Made by a program: the position numbers and the translations under genes. DNA of 64,000 nt from Epiperipatus broadwayi (Eukaryota; Onychophora; Udeonychophora; Euonychophora; Peripatidae): positions 11,118,771-11,182,770 of the forward strand of contig JAQFVV010000018.1 of NCBI GenBank assembly GCA_028023455.1, written 5' to 3'. Under the pieces are notes generated by a model that saw only the letters and a program-made list of their open reading frames with translations, was not told where the DNA came from and did no database searches. This document shows, piece after piece, positions 12,844 through 23,837 of the stretch (within the stretch, counting starts at the first letter, position 1; every line of letters starts with the position of its first letter).

Positions 12844-14203
12844 AGCCGGGTCTCGTTTTATGCGGATTTATTTAATGCGATTTTTGAAGTTATGCGATTC
12901 ATGTTTCTTCTTAATATCTTTGTATGCAGTTTTCTTTTATGCGATAAAAATTATTAGATCAGAAGTCTAACTCCGATAATGCGCTATTACTTTAAATATT
13001 ATAAATTTTGTGTACTCATACGTCATATTTAAAGTAATAGTGCCTTATCGGAGTTAGACTTCTCTCTAATCATTTCAATATTTTCAGCGCTTTATAATAG
13101 TACTGTAATAGATTTTATGCAATAAAGAAGTTCATAATTCACTTAAAATCAGGATTTCCCCATTTTATAAACACATTAAATTTTACAAGATTATAATGTA
13201 AATCTGTTCAAACATTATAGATGTGTATACTATGCGTGTTGATATATTTGCATTTTAAATCACATTCTATTTTTGCTTTTTAAAGAAAGAGTACATAAAT
13301 CAATTAATCATTTAGTGCCTGTAAGTTTATTTTTAAAAGGTGAGTTATAGCGATGGGCACAATTAAATTTGACAATTAAAATCTGATTTTTAATTATAAT
13401 TAACAGTTCAAAAATAATGTAACTTGATCTGAAATTAATGTGACGCGAAACAATGAAATTTGATTTTTTTAAACGGAATTGAAAATTAAAAACTTAAAGA
13501 CAAAAATAAGAATTTAATTTTTAATTATTAGTTTTAATTAAATTTTGTCCAACAGTGGTGAGTCTGTGTCTTTTTATTATCGTAAGTCTAAGTTCTTATT
13601 TTTATTTTAAACTTTTAGTTTACTCTAACGGAGAAGAAAGAAACCCCCAAGAAAATGAATTTCTTTGGAAACAAAAATTTCAATTTTAAATCGCTTAGCG
13701 AAATCGGAAGGATCAATAGCGATTGGAAAACATTTAGTTTGGGTGATTTTACAATAAGAGCAATTAAAAAAATTAAGTTGGCGCTAGTTGTATTTCATCT
13801 GATGTCTTACTAGTTTACAAACGAACTTATCGTCAAATGGCGATAATGATTAAAATACTGTACATGTATGAAAAATGAAAAATACTGTAAATTGCACATA
13901 AAAATATATAGTTTTGAATAAAATTAAATACTGTAGTTAATAAATAAATAAAAAAGTTTGTCTTGTATCAATTTTTTTCAAATTTGGAATTTTTTATTAG
14001 TCATATTTTATTTCCTTATTTATTTTTTTTTGTGTGCATATTTTAAAGTAATTTTACGTTGTTGCTTTGCTTTTATGCAATTTTCGAAAATTACAGTAAC
14101 CTATCCCCCATTTTTCAAGGTAAGTCAAGTCTATTTTTGTGCGATTTCTTTTGTGCGCATTTTCTGAGGAACCTATCTACCGCATAAAACGAGACCCAGG
14201 TGC
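12844..14203. mobile_element. Tigger-like element inserted in the LINE
   Basis: The left end reads CCGGGTCTCGTTTTATGCGG and the right end CCGCATAAAACGAGACCCAG, the same TIRs as at 2009-3041. The insertion interrupts the LINE between '...TTTATTACTAT' and 'ATGATTCTTTA'. The second LINE copy is continuous at this point (ACTATATAATTCTTGAA, about 40525). At about 1.36 kb this copy is longer than the others; extra sequence at 13540-13780 has no counterpart in the 2009 copy. It is non-coding. Confidence 0.85.
12961..13063. repeat. Internal hairpin of the Tigger-like element
   Basis: Two 39-nt arms, 12961-12999 and 13025-13063, are almost perfect inverted repeats (beginning AGAAGTCTAACTCCGATAAT and ending in its complement) around a 25-nt loop. 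Diverged versions lie in the copies at 2009 and 24114 (about 24155-24260). The older copy A at 23444 lacks it. It could be a small palindromic insertion fixed in one subfamily. Confidence 0.8.
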
Positions 14204-14857
14204 ATATGATTCTTTATAAAATCGTTTACACATTTCATAATGTCAACTCTCTTTTTAGCAATACTTCCATCTTTTTTTTCTTATTACAGAAATGTTTCTG
14301 GCCAATATCAAGTTGTTGTTACATTTTTGAGACTTATTCTTTTCTATAGGTTTTCTTGCTAATTTACAGTTATATTTTCTTATATCTTTATTAACTATTT
14401 TCACATCATTTTATAAAATTTTATATATTCAATTCTTCTTACTGTAGCATTATTTTTATATATTTTCATGTTTCTTCTTTTCTTCATAAATTGTCTTATC
14501 TCAGTAGAAATTTTATTAATCAATTGCTACTTTGTTATACCAGCTATCTTTATTGCAGTTTTTTTTTAAATGTATCAGTATCTTCCTATTGATTTCATTC
14601 AAATCAGAATCATGTTCAAAATCTATTGATATTTGAAAATGATTTGCAAATTCTAATTTAAATTCACTGAAATGTTTCTGAAGATTAGGAATATCAACTA
14701 TGAATATTGTTTTTCTTAGTAATATTTGTCTTTAGTTTTGCATTAACATATATTTTATATCTCACTTGTCAATAATCACTTCCTATGTTTAATTTATTAA
14801 GAACATTATGATCTTAAAATACATAGCTTTCACGTCCATTTCCATTTAGCATTTTTA

Positions 14858-15109
14858 TCAAAGAAAGAATTCATAATATTTTTTTTTTGCAAACTCCACA
14901 AGTCTGTGGCCTCTCATTTCTATCACTATAACTAAATTTACCCATATCACTTCATCTTTCAATTGTTTACCAATTCTAACATTAAAGTCTTCCATGACAA
15001 TTTTAAAATGTTGTTTGGTCTGATCAAAAGCCTTTTGTACATCCTTATAAAAATCCTCTACTTCTTCATCACAATGAGAACTTAGGGTATAAACCTGAAT
15101 TATCTGCAT
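14858..15109 (-). pseudogene. LINE endonuclease (APE-like) domain remnant
   Basis: An open stretch of 83 codons contains FYKDVQKAFDQ, HFKIVMEDFNVRIGK and IEMRGHRLVEFAKKK. This matches the exonuclease-endonuclease-phosphatase domain of RTE-type LINEs, which is often annotated in genomes as 'craniofacial development protein 2-like'. The usual GDFN motif appears as EDFN. The domain nicks target DNA for target-primed reverse transcription. It belongs to the LINE at 11431-15800 and is cut off by stops on both sides, so it is not a host gene. Confidence 0.75.
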
Positions 15110-16079
15110 TTGATATCTATCATTAACTTAAATAACTAATTTTGCCATTCTGTCTGATACATTATCAATTACCACAATTTTGTTCTTCCATTTTTTATTT
15201 ATAATGAATCTGACTCCACTTGTGCTATCAACATTTGTGCTTTTGTAGTACAGTATATGTCCACTTTTTAAATCAATTGCTCTTCACCTTTTCTTCTGAC
15301 TTTGCAAAATCCAATAATGTCACATCCTTCTTCACTTGTAAGTGATCTGCAATTATAAGTATCAAAATAAAATGTCATCTTCAGATGGCAGACCTTCGGT
15401 TGGTGACTTCACAGCCTCATGGGAATAAAGGTCATGATTTAGTATTGTCTGTCATGATTGTGAATATCTATTGAAAAAAAAATTCATTTACACATTCATT
15501 CTGTAATCAAGAAAACTAATTGAGATTTTAGTTAAGAGCCATCAGGCAATTGAGAAGAAAGATCATTGTATTTTTTGTTCTTAAACTCAGAGGTAAAAAG
15601 CCAATAAATTCACCAAGCTGGTTGATACTTGTAGGTGAGCAGCCCATCCATGTTCATATACTATATGAATTACCATGTAATAATAATAGTTGCAGCAGCA
15701 AGACCATATGGAGTGGACATTAGAAATTTATCCTGCTCTGTTCCTTTAAGGTCTCAAAGAGGAATCAAATGGTTTCCTTTCAGTTAACAACAAATTTTTT
15801 TCTGCAGCTCCTAGCATTTTATTAATATGTATATATATGGGTGAAGTAAACAGATTTGAAAAAAAATATAAGCATTGCAATATCTCTAAATGCATTAGAT
15901 AAAAAAAATATTACATTATTTCCTATTGTTCTATGCTATTTTTTGTATCTAATAATGTATTAATGTTAAAATTATCAATTTTATTTACTTGGTTAAATAT
16001 CTGAACTACAATGTATTATGGTGAAAACAGTAATAAATAAATTCTCTTTACAAAAAAAAAAATTGTTGCAAGTGTGCTG

Positions 16080-17170
16080 ATGATATAAATACAAGCTTTG
16101 AACAATGTAATTGATCAAAATAATGTACTAGTGAAAAGTTGAAATTGGAAAGGGAAATTATTCGATTGTGGAGCATATATTCATAAATGTCACCAGTGTG
16201 TTGTTGACTGTCTTTCGTTTGACATTGATAGCTTTACAACTACATATATATATAGTTATAAAATTAGAGATTTCTAAAATCTTGTGGGTTCATTGGAAAA
16301 AAATTGTGCAAAATCATTAGACTTAGGAATCCAATAGAATATTAAATATTTTTGACAACTTTTATTTATATATATTTTTAAGAAAATGTCCTGTAATGTT
16401 AAAAAAAAATAATAATTTTAAGTTTCTTATTTGAAATTATGATTATTTGCAAAAGATCAAATTTCTCATTCCATGCATACATACATTATCTATGTTGAAA
16501 AAAATAATTTTTGACACAGAGACAGTTATACATATTGAAAATTTTACTGATATAATGGATGCCTTTAATAAATGAAGGTGAAATTTATATGGCCATTTTT
16601 TTTAAAATTAATCAATAATTTTTATAAAACCCAGTGTAGAATATATAAACAGGTAGAAAAAATAACTTGAGAAATACTGAAAAATTTCAATGAATCTCAT
16701 TGAAAAAGGTACCTGAATGGAGTAAAATTCAGAATAATTTTGATGAGCAGATCACATTAATAGCCACAAGCATACTCACTTACTTAGGTCAATGAGTATT
16801 TATAAAATACATAATTGCTAATCATTTTTAAAAAATGGAATAGTGAAAAAAAATTTATCAGATAAATAGATCTATTGGAGTTAATGAAAAATATCTAGAT
16901 TATTAACTTGGTCAATGAGTATTTATAAAATACATAATTACTAATCATTTTTAAAAAATGGAATAGTGAAAATATTCTTATCAGATAAATAGATCTACTG
17001 GAGTTAATGAAAAATATCTAGATTATTAGGGTATTAATAATTTAATAGACTCCACTGATTATCTTTCTGGAAGTACTGCTCCAATAGAGAGATTATTTCT
17101 ATTATGAATGTGAATTTGATGATTGTATAAGATCAGAATTTGTAGCAAAGAATTTTGCTTATCTGAAATA
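16080..17170 (+). pseudogene. Possible hAT transposase relic
   Basis: Near 17040-17095 the plus strand reads LIDSTDYLSGSTAPIERLF, which resembles the hAT C-terminal dimerisation motif (S-A-P-x-E-R-x-F). A possible continuation (KIRICSKEFCLSE) follows after stops. Upstream sequence is broken by a 123-bp tandem duplication and many stops. No BED finger or TIR was recognised, so the assignment rests on one motif. A different hAT lineage from the one at 4200-6165 is likely. Confidence 0.35.
16787..17028 (+). repeat. 123-bp tandem duplication
   Basis: Units 16787-16905 and 16910-17028 start with GGTCAATGAGTATTTATAAA and end with CTAGATTATTA. They differ at only a few positions. The duplication is recent and lies just upstream of the hAT-like motif. 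Confidence 0.9.
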
Positions 17171-17171
17171 T

Positions 17172-17290
17172 ATATATATTCCCATATGTCATAGCATCGT
17201 CAGGGAGGTGAACCCACAACTGTCTGCAACTAACTACTTGCTTGCAAGGCGTTTGTGATGACCTCATGGCTAACAGTGCTTGACAAAGTA
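17172..17290 (-). mobile_element. tRNA-derived SINE head
   Basis: On the minus strand an A-box-like TTAGCCATGAGG (17262-17273) is followed by an anticodon-arm-like GCCTTGCAAGCAAG. A clear B box, GGGTTCACCTCC (17204-17215), comes next. The A-to-B distance is close to that of a tRNA. The block is clearly less AT-rich than its surroundings. An intact tRNA cloverleaf with a 3' acceptor stem is not present, so a SINE is more likely than a functional tRNA gene. Confidence 0.55.
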
Positions 17291-18449
17291 ATCATAATAA
17301 TGAAATGTCATTCTCTATCTTATTATTTGTACTTTTTTTTATTCTTTAATAAAATATTTTGTTAGGATTTTGAATAATGGTTTTACTTAAAATGTAAATA
17401 AGATAAAACTAATGTAAAATATTTAAAAAAACAACCTATATTTCCATTTCAATTTGGCACTGAGGAAGTGGGGGTCGGTCTATGTGGTAAAGATGACATA
17501 CTCTTACAGATGATGAATTTGTTATCTCCTTAATATTATTTTAGCATATCAATTTTAGAGTCACATCTCAAACTTTTCACTTCTTTTACAATTATTTGTT
17601 TAATCGCAAGTTTCTCATTTTAAGGAAGTGGGCGGTCATTGATGATGAGTCATATTATATTTGATATGTTTTTTTAAAAAAAGTATTTCTGTTTTGCTTA
17701 CATGCTGTTGTTTTTTTTAATTAATTTGGTATAATGATATATTTAAAAAAATTGAAAATATTTCTGTTTTGCTCCTGATCAGTATTTTTTTTTTTTCAAA
17801 CTAATTATTGTAGAAAAAAAAAATGAAATTTTCATTTTAAACAAATGATAAAAGTTATAGAACTAAGTTGTACTCTTCTTTACCAGAGTTTATACTTATT
17901 TTGTGTTTAGAGAAGTTTACATTCTTGAGAATGTGGCATTGATTTATTAATGAATACTATCAAAAAAAAAAGTAGTGTCTTTGATTATGATGTAGAGGCT
18001 TTAGGATTGTCATATTAGGAAGAATTTTGTTATTTCTTTGTCTCTGTTGAATCTATGAGTGAATATTTTTTATATTAGGTGTAATTAAAAGTGGTGTTTA
18101 AATCATATTGAGAGAAATATAATTGGCTAATTTAGAGCTAGTAGCATTTTAGACTTCAGCTTTTTTATTTTTTGTTACTAAACATTTTATTTAAGTTGAA
18201 ATAACAATTTTAAATCGAGATTTAATATATTTATAACATTAGAATTTGTTGTATTTTATATGAATTTCTGGCACTACAATATGACTTTAAAATGTTTTAG
18301 GTAACTTAGTTGCTTAAATCCAGACAGAGCAGTGAGCAGATGAAATTTTAAATATTTTGATGTCAAATTTAAAATAAGTTGTCTAAAAATTTAAAAAGTT
18401 TTTAGTAATGTATATGAGAGAATAGTATACTGTAACTGTCATAATCGTA
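17291..18449. other. AT-rich sequence, no gene recognised
   Basis: No motif, terminal repeat or RNA signal was recognised. Short phrases recur (AAGTGGG.GGTC at about 17468 and 17627; ATTTCTGTTTTGCT at about 17684 and 17760), which hints at an old tandem duplication. Confidence 0.35.
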
Positions 18450-18600
18450 TATCTCGTTAATACACTGCAAGATTCAAACCCAAGACACAAAACTCAACAC
18501 TCTAGGAGGGGTTGCCTTCTAGAAATCTTAAGTTTGAATCTAAAGTCTATGCACCACAGAGCCACCTATGTGATAATGCATCTGATGCTACTAATACCAT
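18450..18600 (-). mobile_element. tRNA-like SINE remnant
   Basis: On the minus strand TGGCTCTGTGG (A-box-like) is followed by GATTCAAACTT. After that comes TAGAGTGTTGAGTTTTGTGT and GGGTTTGAATCTTGC, a D-arm plus B box. This looks like a dimeric or doubled tRNA-like head. No tail or flanking duplication was found. Confidence 0.35.
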
Positions 18601-18768
18601 AGTTTTTTGCCAATGCTGGTGGTCAGGGAGAAGCAAGAGACTGTATTACAATACATCATTAGATTCGCTAACTAACGACTATGGATGGTACAATATATAT
18701 AAATTAAAATTACCCAAATCCAAAATTCAACCAGACCAGCAAAATATATATATATATTATTAAAACAC

Positions 18769-19012
18769 AACCAAAGGTTCACTGCTACAAGCAGACTTCT
18801 CAAGTGTAAAGAACTACAAAAACTATACAATATATATAATATTAAACATTACCCACAAATCCTTTCACTTCTCATCCACCCTTAATATTAAAAGAACTCT
18901 TAAATTATTAATTGCTTCAGAAAAATAAATTTTCAATAATAAAGATTCTTTAATTCTTCTTTTGATTTCATTTCTCTCAAAGAAGACAACCTTAGCTTCA
19001 TCAAAATTAATA
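18769..19012 (-). pseudogene. Penelope-like element 3' end, inverted copy
   Basis: This segment is the reverse complement of the C-terminal coding and 3' region at about 19168-19415. It keeps the same order: AATTTTGATGAAGCTAAGG, AAGAGTTCTTTTAATATTAA, then CTGCTTGTAGCAGTGAA-like sequence. The inverted copy begins abruptly at the ATTAATTTTGATGAAG point. It is truncated and non-functional. Confidence 0.65.
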
Positions 19013-19039
19013 ATTTATTAAATAATACAAAGGAAATTT

Positions 19040-19445
19040 TTGATAGAAAGACTATTCCTGGTGTAGTATATTTTATAGTTTAAATGAAAGAATAAAGATT
19101 CATAAAAGTAGAGTTAAAAATAGATATCTTAGTTCTGCATTGTATGTCCATGAAAAAGATACAGGCCATACTATTAATTTTGATGAAGCTAAGGTTGTCT
19201 TCTTTAAGAGAAATGAAATCAAAAGAAGAATTAAAGAATCTTTATTATTGAAAATTTATTTTTCTGAAGCAATTAACTTATTTAAGAGTTCTTTTAATAT
19301 TAAGGGTGGATGGGAAGTGAATGGATTTGTGGGTAATGTTTAATATTATATATATTGTATAGTTTTTGTAGTTCTTTACACTTGAAAAGTCTGCTTGTAG
19401 CAGTGAAACCTTTGGTTTTAAATTTGAGTAATTTTAATTATATAT
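19040..19445 (+). pseudogene. Penelope-like element, GIY-YIG endonuclease end
   Basis: The open frame at 19140-19343 reads YVHEKDTGHTINFDEAKVV, then RRIKESLLLKIY. This is the H-x-x-x-TGH-x-I-x-F and R-x-I-K-E-x-x-x-I pattern of the C-terminal GIY-YIG endonuclease of Penelope-like elements. Upstream, at about 19055-19075, TIPGVVYFIV may be the GIY-type strand, followed out of frame by an RIKIHKSRVK-like region. The domain would nick DNA to prime reverse transcription. Frameshifts and loss of the reverse transcriptase make this a 3' fragment. It is followed by a TA-rich end near 19445. Confidence 0.65.
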
Positions 19446-22044
19446 TGACTAGTTTAGCTTTGTGCTTGTAATATATATAAAATATGATAGAGACCGAAGT
19501 AATGGTGTGGATGGCAGAAAATAAGTAATATCAAAATGATTAAAATTCAAATACTGTTTATTAATTAAACATTATAAATATAGCATTGTCTGTATAAGCC
19601 AGACCGTGCCGTTAACTCATTAAAATAAATTTAATGAAGTGTCATTTAGATTTACATTAATGGCTTGTTAATTTATTTATACTCTCTATGTATCAGGTTA
19701 ATGTAAGATGATATAATAATGTGCTGAAGCAAAAGTACAGTTACATAAAGAAAGGTTGGTTTCTTATACAAGGCCTATGGCGAATATAACAAATGTTTGC
19801 TTAAATCAATTTATACATTTAAGATTTGAGAAAAAACTTTTATTGAATTCAAGAATAGTGCGGACGAAAGCTCGCTGAGCTAGAGGCATGGAAGTGGTTA
19901 AGATGCAGGCAATTGAATAAAATATCAACTTTAATATTAAAAGAGAATGGTGGTACCAGTGGAGGATCAATGTATAGGATGGAGTGCGATACGTTAAAAC
20001 CGCATGGCTTTGTGAATTAAAATAAAATAAACAATAAAATTAAAGCAGATGGGATGGCATCTCGCCATGGACCCTGTAAAAGGTTTTATCACAAGCAGTC
20101 AGAGTCTGGCATTGTACCATGAACTCTGTGGCTAGGTGACAGGCGTAAAATTACCAGGTATGGCTTTCTAGCTCATACACTATCTGGAAACAGTGAGAAG
20201 GAAATGGGAAAGGTCTGAGCCGTAAATCCCTAGAGAAACAAAGCAGGTCTCAACATCCCATACGCCTACACCAGTAACACACAATATAAAGCATAAATGA
20301 ATATATAGAAGGGGTAACTAAGCAAGTAAAGGCGCTTAACCAATTCCTAAATAATTTTAAGATGGTCCCCACATTCTCGACTTCAACTTTTATAGTTCAA
20401 AAATTGTGTTATAAATACAATAAAATAAGTTATTTTAAAATAAGAAAATGGAAGGGAATGCATGATTAAAAAAGGGAATCATCAGATTATACGTAATTAT
20501 GCATTTCTCTATATTATAAAGTCCATTTATTAATTTCGCGCTTATCCTCGTGTTATAAAAAAATGTGAAACATACCTTTCTTGAAAGACATTAATTATTT
20601 AAAAGATTAATAAAATATAAAATAAAGTAGCCCTCGAACAAGCGATTTTATAAGACATTTACTAAGGGGTCAGGTTATACAATTTATCCGCAATAATATG
20701 GCGGTACACTAATAAAAGGGAAAGAAATAATTCGCTCATTTAAGCACACTACTATAATAAAAGACAAAATAAATGAGCAAATATATAAAATTGAAAATAT
20801 CAACCCCAGGATAGAGAGAAAAGCACACAAGTTAGATTAGAAAATATTTTACAGAAAGAGGCAGTTTTATAATAAAAAATATATTTAAATTTAGCTAGCA
20901 TTAAAGGGAAATAGACAACACAAGAGCTCTCGGATTAATTGATGTTACCTCATATAAATTAGGCAATCCGTGCACATTTTGTCTTCTCCGGTTTTAAATG
21001 GAAGCCTTAAGGGAAGTTAAGCAACATTTTCTTGAGGTGTCAGCTTCCTCGGTCCATGATGAATTTTGACACATTTTCAGCAGCAGTGGCAGTTTAAAAT
21101 AGGTATGGACATCTGATGGTATATGTCACAGGTTGGCCATTTTCCCCGAGGACGAAGAGAGGCCGGTCCTACTCAGACATTCTATTTGCAATTAGCAAAG
21201 GATGGTATCAAAATATACAAACTTGTTGAAAATTAAGGCGAATTTGGCCTTTTGATATATATAGTTTCACTTAATTCAGCGATAATAAATTTTCAAAATA
21301 GTATATTCAGCTGCTAATTCAACTCAATATATTTAAATAATATCTCTATTTAGAAAAGCACAAGCATAGTATGAGCATAGTACAACAATAGCAATTAAAT
21401 AAAATTGGCTCTATATATACCAACACGGCTTACAATAGCACTACACTGTGGCGGTCACTCTAGAACCAAAAATAGATGCACAAATAAAAGCTGCCAACTT
21501 ATCTTATCTGATAACAGGAATTAGTAATTAATCTTACTTTTAAGATATTCGGATTAGAACTTTAATTTTGTTTTAACAATATTTTAATTAAAAAAAAACT
21601 ACCTGAGTGGACATTATTGTTTATCTGATGTCAAAATATTTAAGCTATTAATTAATGAATTTTACAAAATTTAACTAATTAAGCCTATTGTCCTCTTCCC
21701 AATCCTCATTTACTTTTTACATAAAATTTGTGGTGTGATTTTTATAAATCTAAAAACAACAAAATTATTTACTCTTTAAATTCTAAGTAGTTAAATCTAT
21801 TTACGGTTAAATATTATTTTACTAAATGAAAACAAATATTACGAATGTAATATTTCTAAAATAAACAAATTTAAACAGAATAACTTTAAATAATGAAACA
21901 TTTTTATTTAAGTTTTAAAATATATTATCGCAGTCTGTGTATAAATTTACCTATACGACCTACTTTTTAAAATGAATATGTATACATGCACATACTTGCA
22001 ATTGATAAATTATTAATGTTAGAGTTTTGAAATTATATATATTA
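19446..22044. other. Unrecognised region with less AT-rich core
   Basis: The stretch 19860-21200 is visibly richer in G+C than its surroundings (AGCTCGCTGAGCTAGAGGCA near 19870; GACGAAGAGAGGCCGGTCCT near 21153). It has no long open frame. It resembles LTR or untranslated element sequence more than coding DNA, but no partner copy or TG...CA boundaries were found in the window. An A-box-like AAGTGGTTAAGATGC near 19892 has no B box at tRNA spacing. Confidence 0.4.
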
Positions 22045-22206
22045 CGAGCATTTATACTCGCGGACTAAATTAGGTGGGATTTTGGCATATAAGCGGCAGT
22101 GCAGACACACTACGATAAATTCGGGTTTGAACTAGGGTATGAGTGTAGGAAGAAGGTGAAACGAAGATTTGTAAAGCAAATCTTACTGTTTCAATATATA
22201 TATATT
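22045..22206 (+). mobile_element. tRNA-derived SINE with 3' hairpin
   Basis: An A-box-like TTGGCATATAAGCGG (22082-22096) and a B box GGGTTTGAACT (22123-22133) lie at roughly tRNA spacing. An inverted repeat follows: GAAACGAAGATTTG pairs with CAAATCTTACTGTTTC at about 22158-22192. A (TA)n tail ends the element. The B-box-to-hairpin layout matches 1809-1905, supporting one family. Confidence 0.55.
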
Positions 22207-22503
22207 GTTCTGTGGTGTTACAATTAAATGCTTTTCTTATAGTTAGAATAAAATTTTAAAGTCAAGATTTAATATTCAGTATTTGTTCAAATTTAGTACA
22301 TTTTTTATATAAATCACATATTACACTAAAATATTTTGAATAATTTATTTAATTTCATAAATATACAACAGTGGGCAGATGAACAAAACTATATTGTAAA
22401 CACAAGATTTAATACTTATGATTTTACTTTCAATATTAAAAATATTTTAACATCATTTAAAATTGGAATAAAGACAAATCTTTGATTACAAATAATAATA
22501 GTT

Positions 22504-22812
22504 ATAAAAAATATTTATAAAGAAAGCTTTTATTTACTATGGGAACTAAAAACCAAGAAAATAATTATTTCATTATCAACAATTGGGGCTTTTATATTTA
22601 ACTTGAAATAAAAACATGGAGAAGGGTTCAGAAATTAATTAAATCAACCCCTTGCTATAAAAAATAGGGATTGGTTTAATTTTTGGATACCCCCCTCCCT
22701 TAACACTTTTATTTCAAGTTAAATATAAAAAGTCAATTGTGGTTAAATAAATATTTTCTTAGTTTTTAGTTTCCATAGTTAATAAAAGCATTCATTATAA
22801 ATATTTTTTATA
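22504..22812. mobile_element. Palindromic MITE
   Basis: Arms of roughly 110 bp (22504-22615 and 22706-22812) are inverted copies. Landmarks are AAAAATATTTATAA, CTTTTATT.ACTATGG.AACTA, AAATAATTATTTCATT-like sequence and ATATTTAACTTGAAATAAAA. The loop of about 90 bp contains AAATCAACCCC and a diverged inverted match. There is no coding content. Confidence 0.7.
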
Positions 22813-23625
22813 TCTTATTATTTATTCATGTAATGGTATTCTGAATATAAAACATCATTTTATCAAATTATATTTAAAATAGAAATTAGTTTTTTATATA
22901 AATTATTATTTTGTTGACATAATGTAAATATCTTGATGTGATATTGTAATAACAGTGTATAGCCATTCTTTTAACTAATTAATATCTTGCCTAGAATAGA
23001 TATTTTTTTAATGTTTTGAATATAATAAAAAATTTATTTTTGAATTTAGTATTTTAGTTATTCCGAACAAGTGACAACAATTATGTAAAAAAAAAAAAAA
23101 TCCCCCTAGAGGAATCAGGTTTTAAATTTAATAAAATACTCAAATCAGATAAACCTCTGAGGGGAATGTACTTGAATATTCAGAATATCAATACATGATA
23201 TTTGTCATTTTTTATAATAAAAAGTATTAGATAAAAGAAGTCTATATGAAACATATATTATTTAAGGACTAAATAAATGTTTAATCACAAAATCTATGAC
23301 AATTTTCTATTTTAGGAATAAATTTAATTTGAATTTAAATTCTTCAGAGCATTACTGACAGTTTTGTTTATTTATGCATATGAATAATATTTAGCAGAAG
23401 TTAACATAATATGAATACTATTTTTATTTTTTTTTCCTAAAATACACCTGGGTCTTTTTTTATGTGGATTTTTTTTTTAATGCGATTTTAAAGTTATGGG
23501 AATCATGTTTCTTCTTAATATCTTCTTTTGTGGTTTTCTTTTATGCAATAAAGAAGTTCATATTTCACTTAAATTCAGGATTTTCTCGTTTTATATACAC
23601 ACATTAAACTTTACATACTTTAAAT

Positions 23626-23837
23626 GCCTGCTGGGTAAAAGGTTTGGCAATAAATTTAGATACCATAGAAGATTTAGAAAAAGATAATGAAACAGAAGTG
23701 GAACCTGTTCGTTTTACAGCAAAAATGATTTGAGAAAGTCTTCAACTTTCTAATCAATTGGAAAATCATTTTCTTGTTAATGACACGAATTATGCTCTTA
23801 AATTCCAATGAGAGCTAAATAGTTGTATGTCTAGATA
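23626..23837 (+). pseudogene. Tigger/pogo transposase C-terminal remnant
   Basis: In one frame with two internal stops the sequence reads CWVKGLAINLDTIEDLE, then after a stop ESLQLSNQLENHFLVNDT and NYALKFQ, and after another stop ELNSCMS. This matches the tail of Tigger/jerky (pogo-type DDE) transposases, where a leucine-rich segment is followed by 'L-E-x-x-F-L-x-x-D-x-N' and 'K-F-Q-R-E-L'. The catalytic DDE core and the DNA-binding half are gone. It is the evidence that the CACCTGGGTCTCG element family belongs to Tigger/pogo. Confidence 0.6.

Larger units (their letters stand above)
11431..15800 (-). mobile_element. RTE-like LINE, decayed near full-length copy
   Basis: Read on the minus strand, this is a non-LTR retrotransposon of about 3.0 kb once the Tigger insertion at 12844-14203 is removed. 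An endonuclease remnant is at 14858-15109. The reverse transcriptase active site reads LDFADDLIVF at about 12132-12160 (FADD at 12138-12149). The copy aligns end to end with the LINE at 39091-42170, including the 5' region around 15600-15790. The size, the FADD motif and the RT/endonuclease style fit the RTE clade, though the clade is inferred by eye. Stops and frameshifts throughout make it inactive. Confidence 0.8.

Noticed and set aside
14858-15109. Host gene 'craniofacial development protein 2-like'
   Set aside because: The matching domain in such annotations is itself LINE endonuclease. Here it lies in order inside a LINE with a paralog at 39-42 kb.
17172-17290. Possible functional tRNA gene
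   Set aside because: A and B boxes are good, but the acceptor stem does not close and no terminator-like T run follows at the right place. A SINE head is a better reading.
19870-19920. SINE suggested by AAGTGGTTAAGATGC (A-box-like)
   Set aside because: There is no B box within tRNA distance, so the match could be chance.
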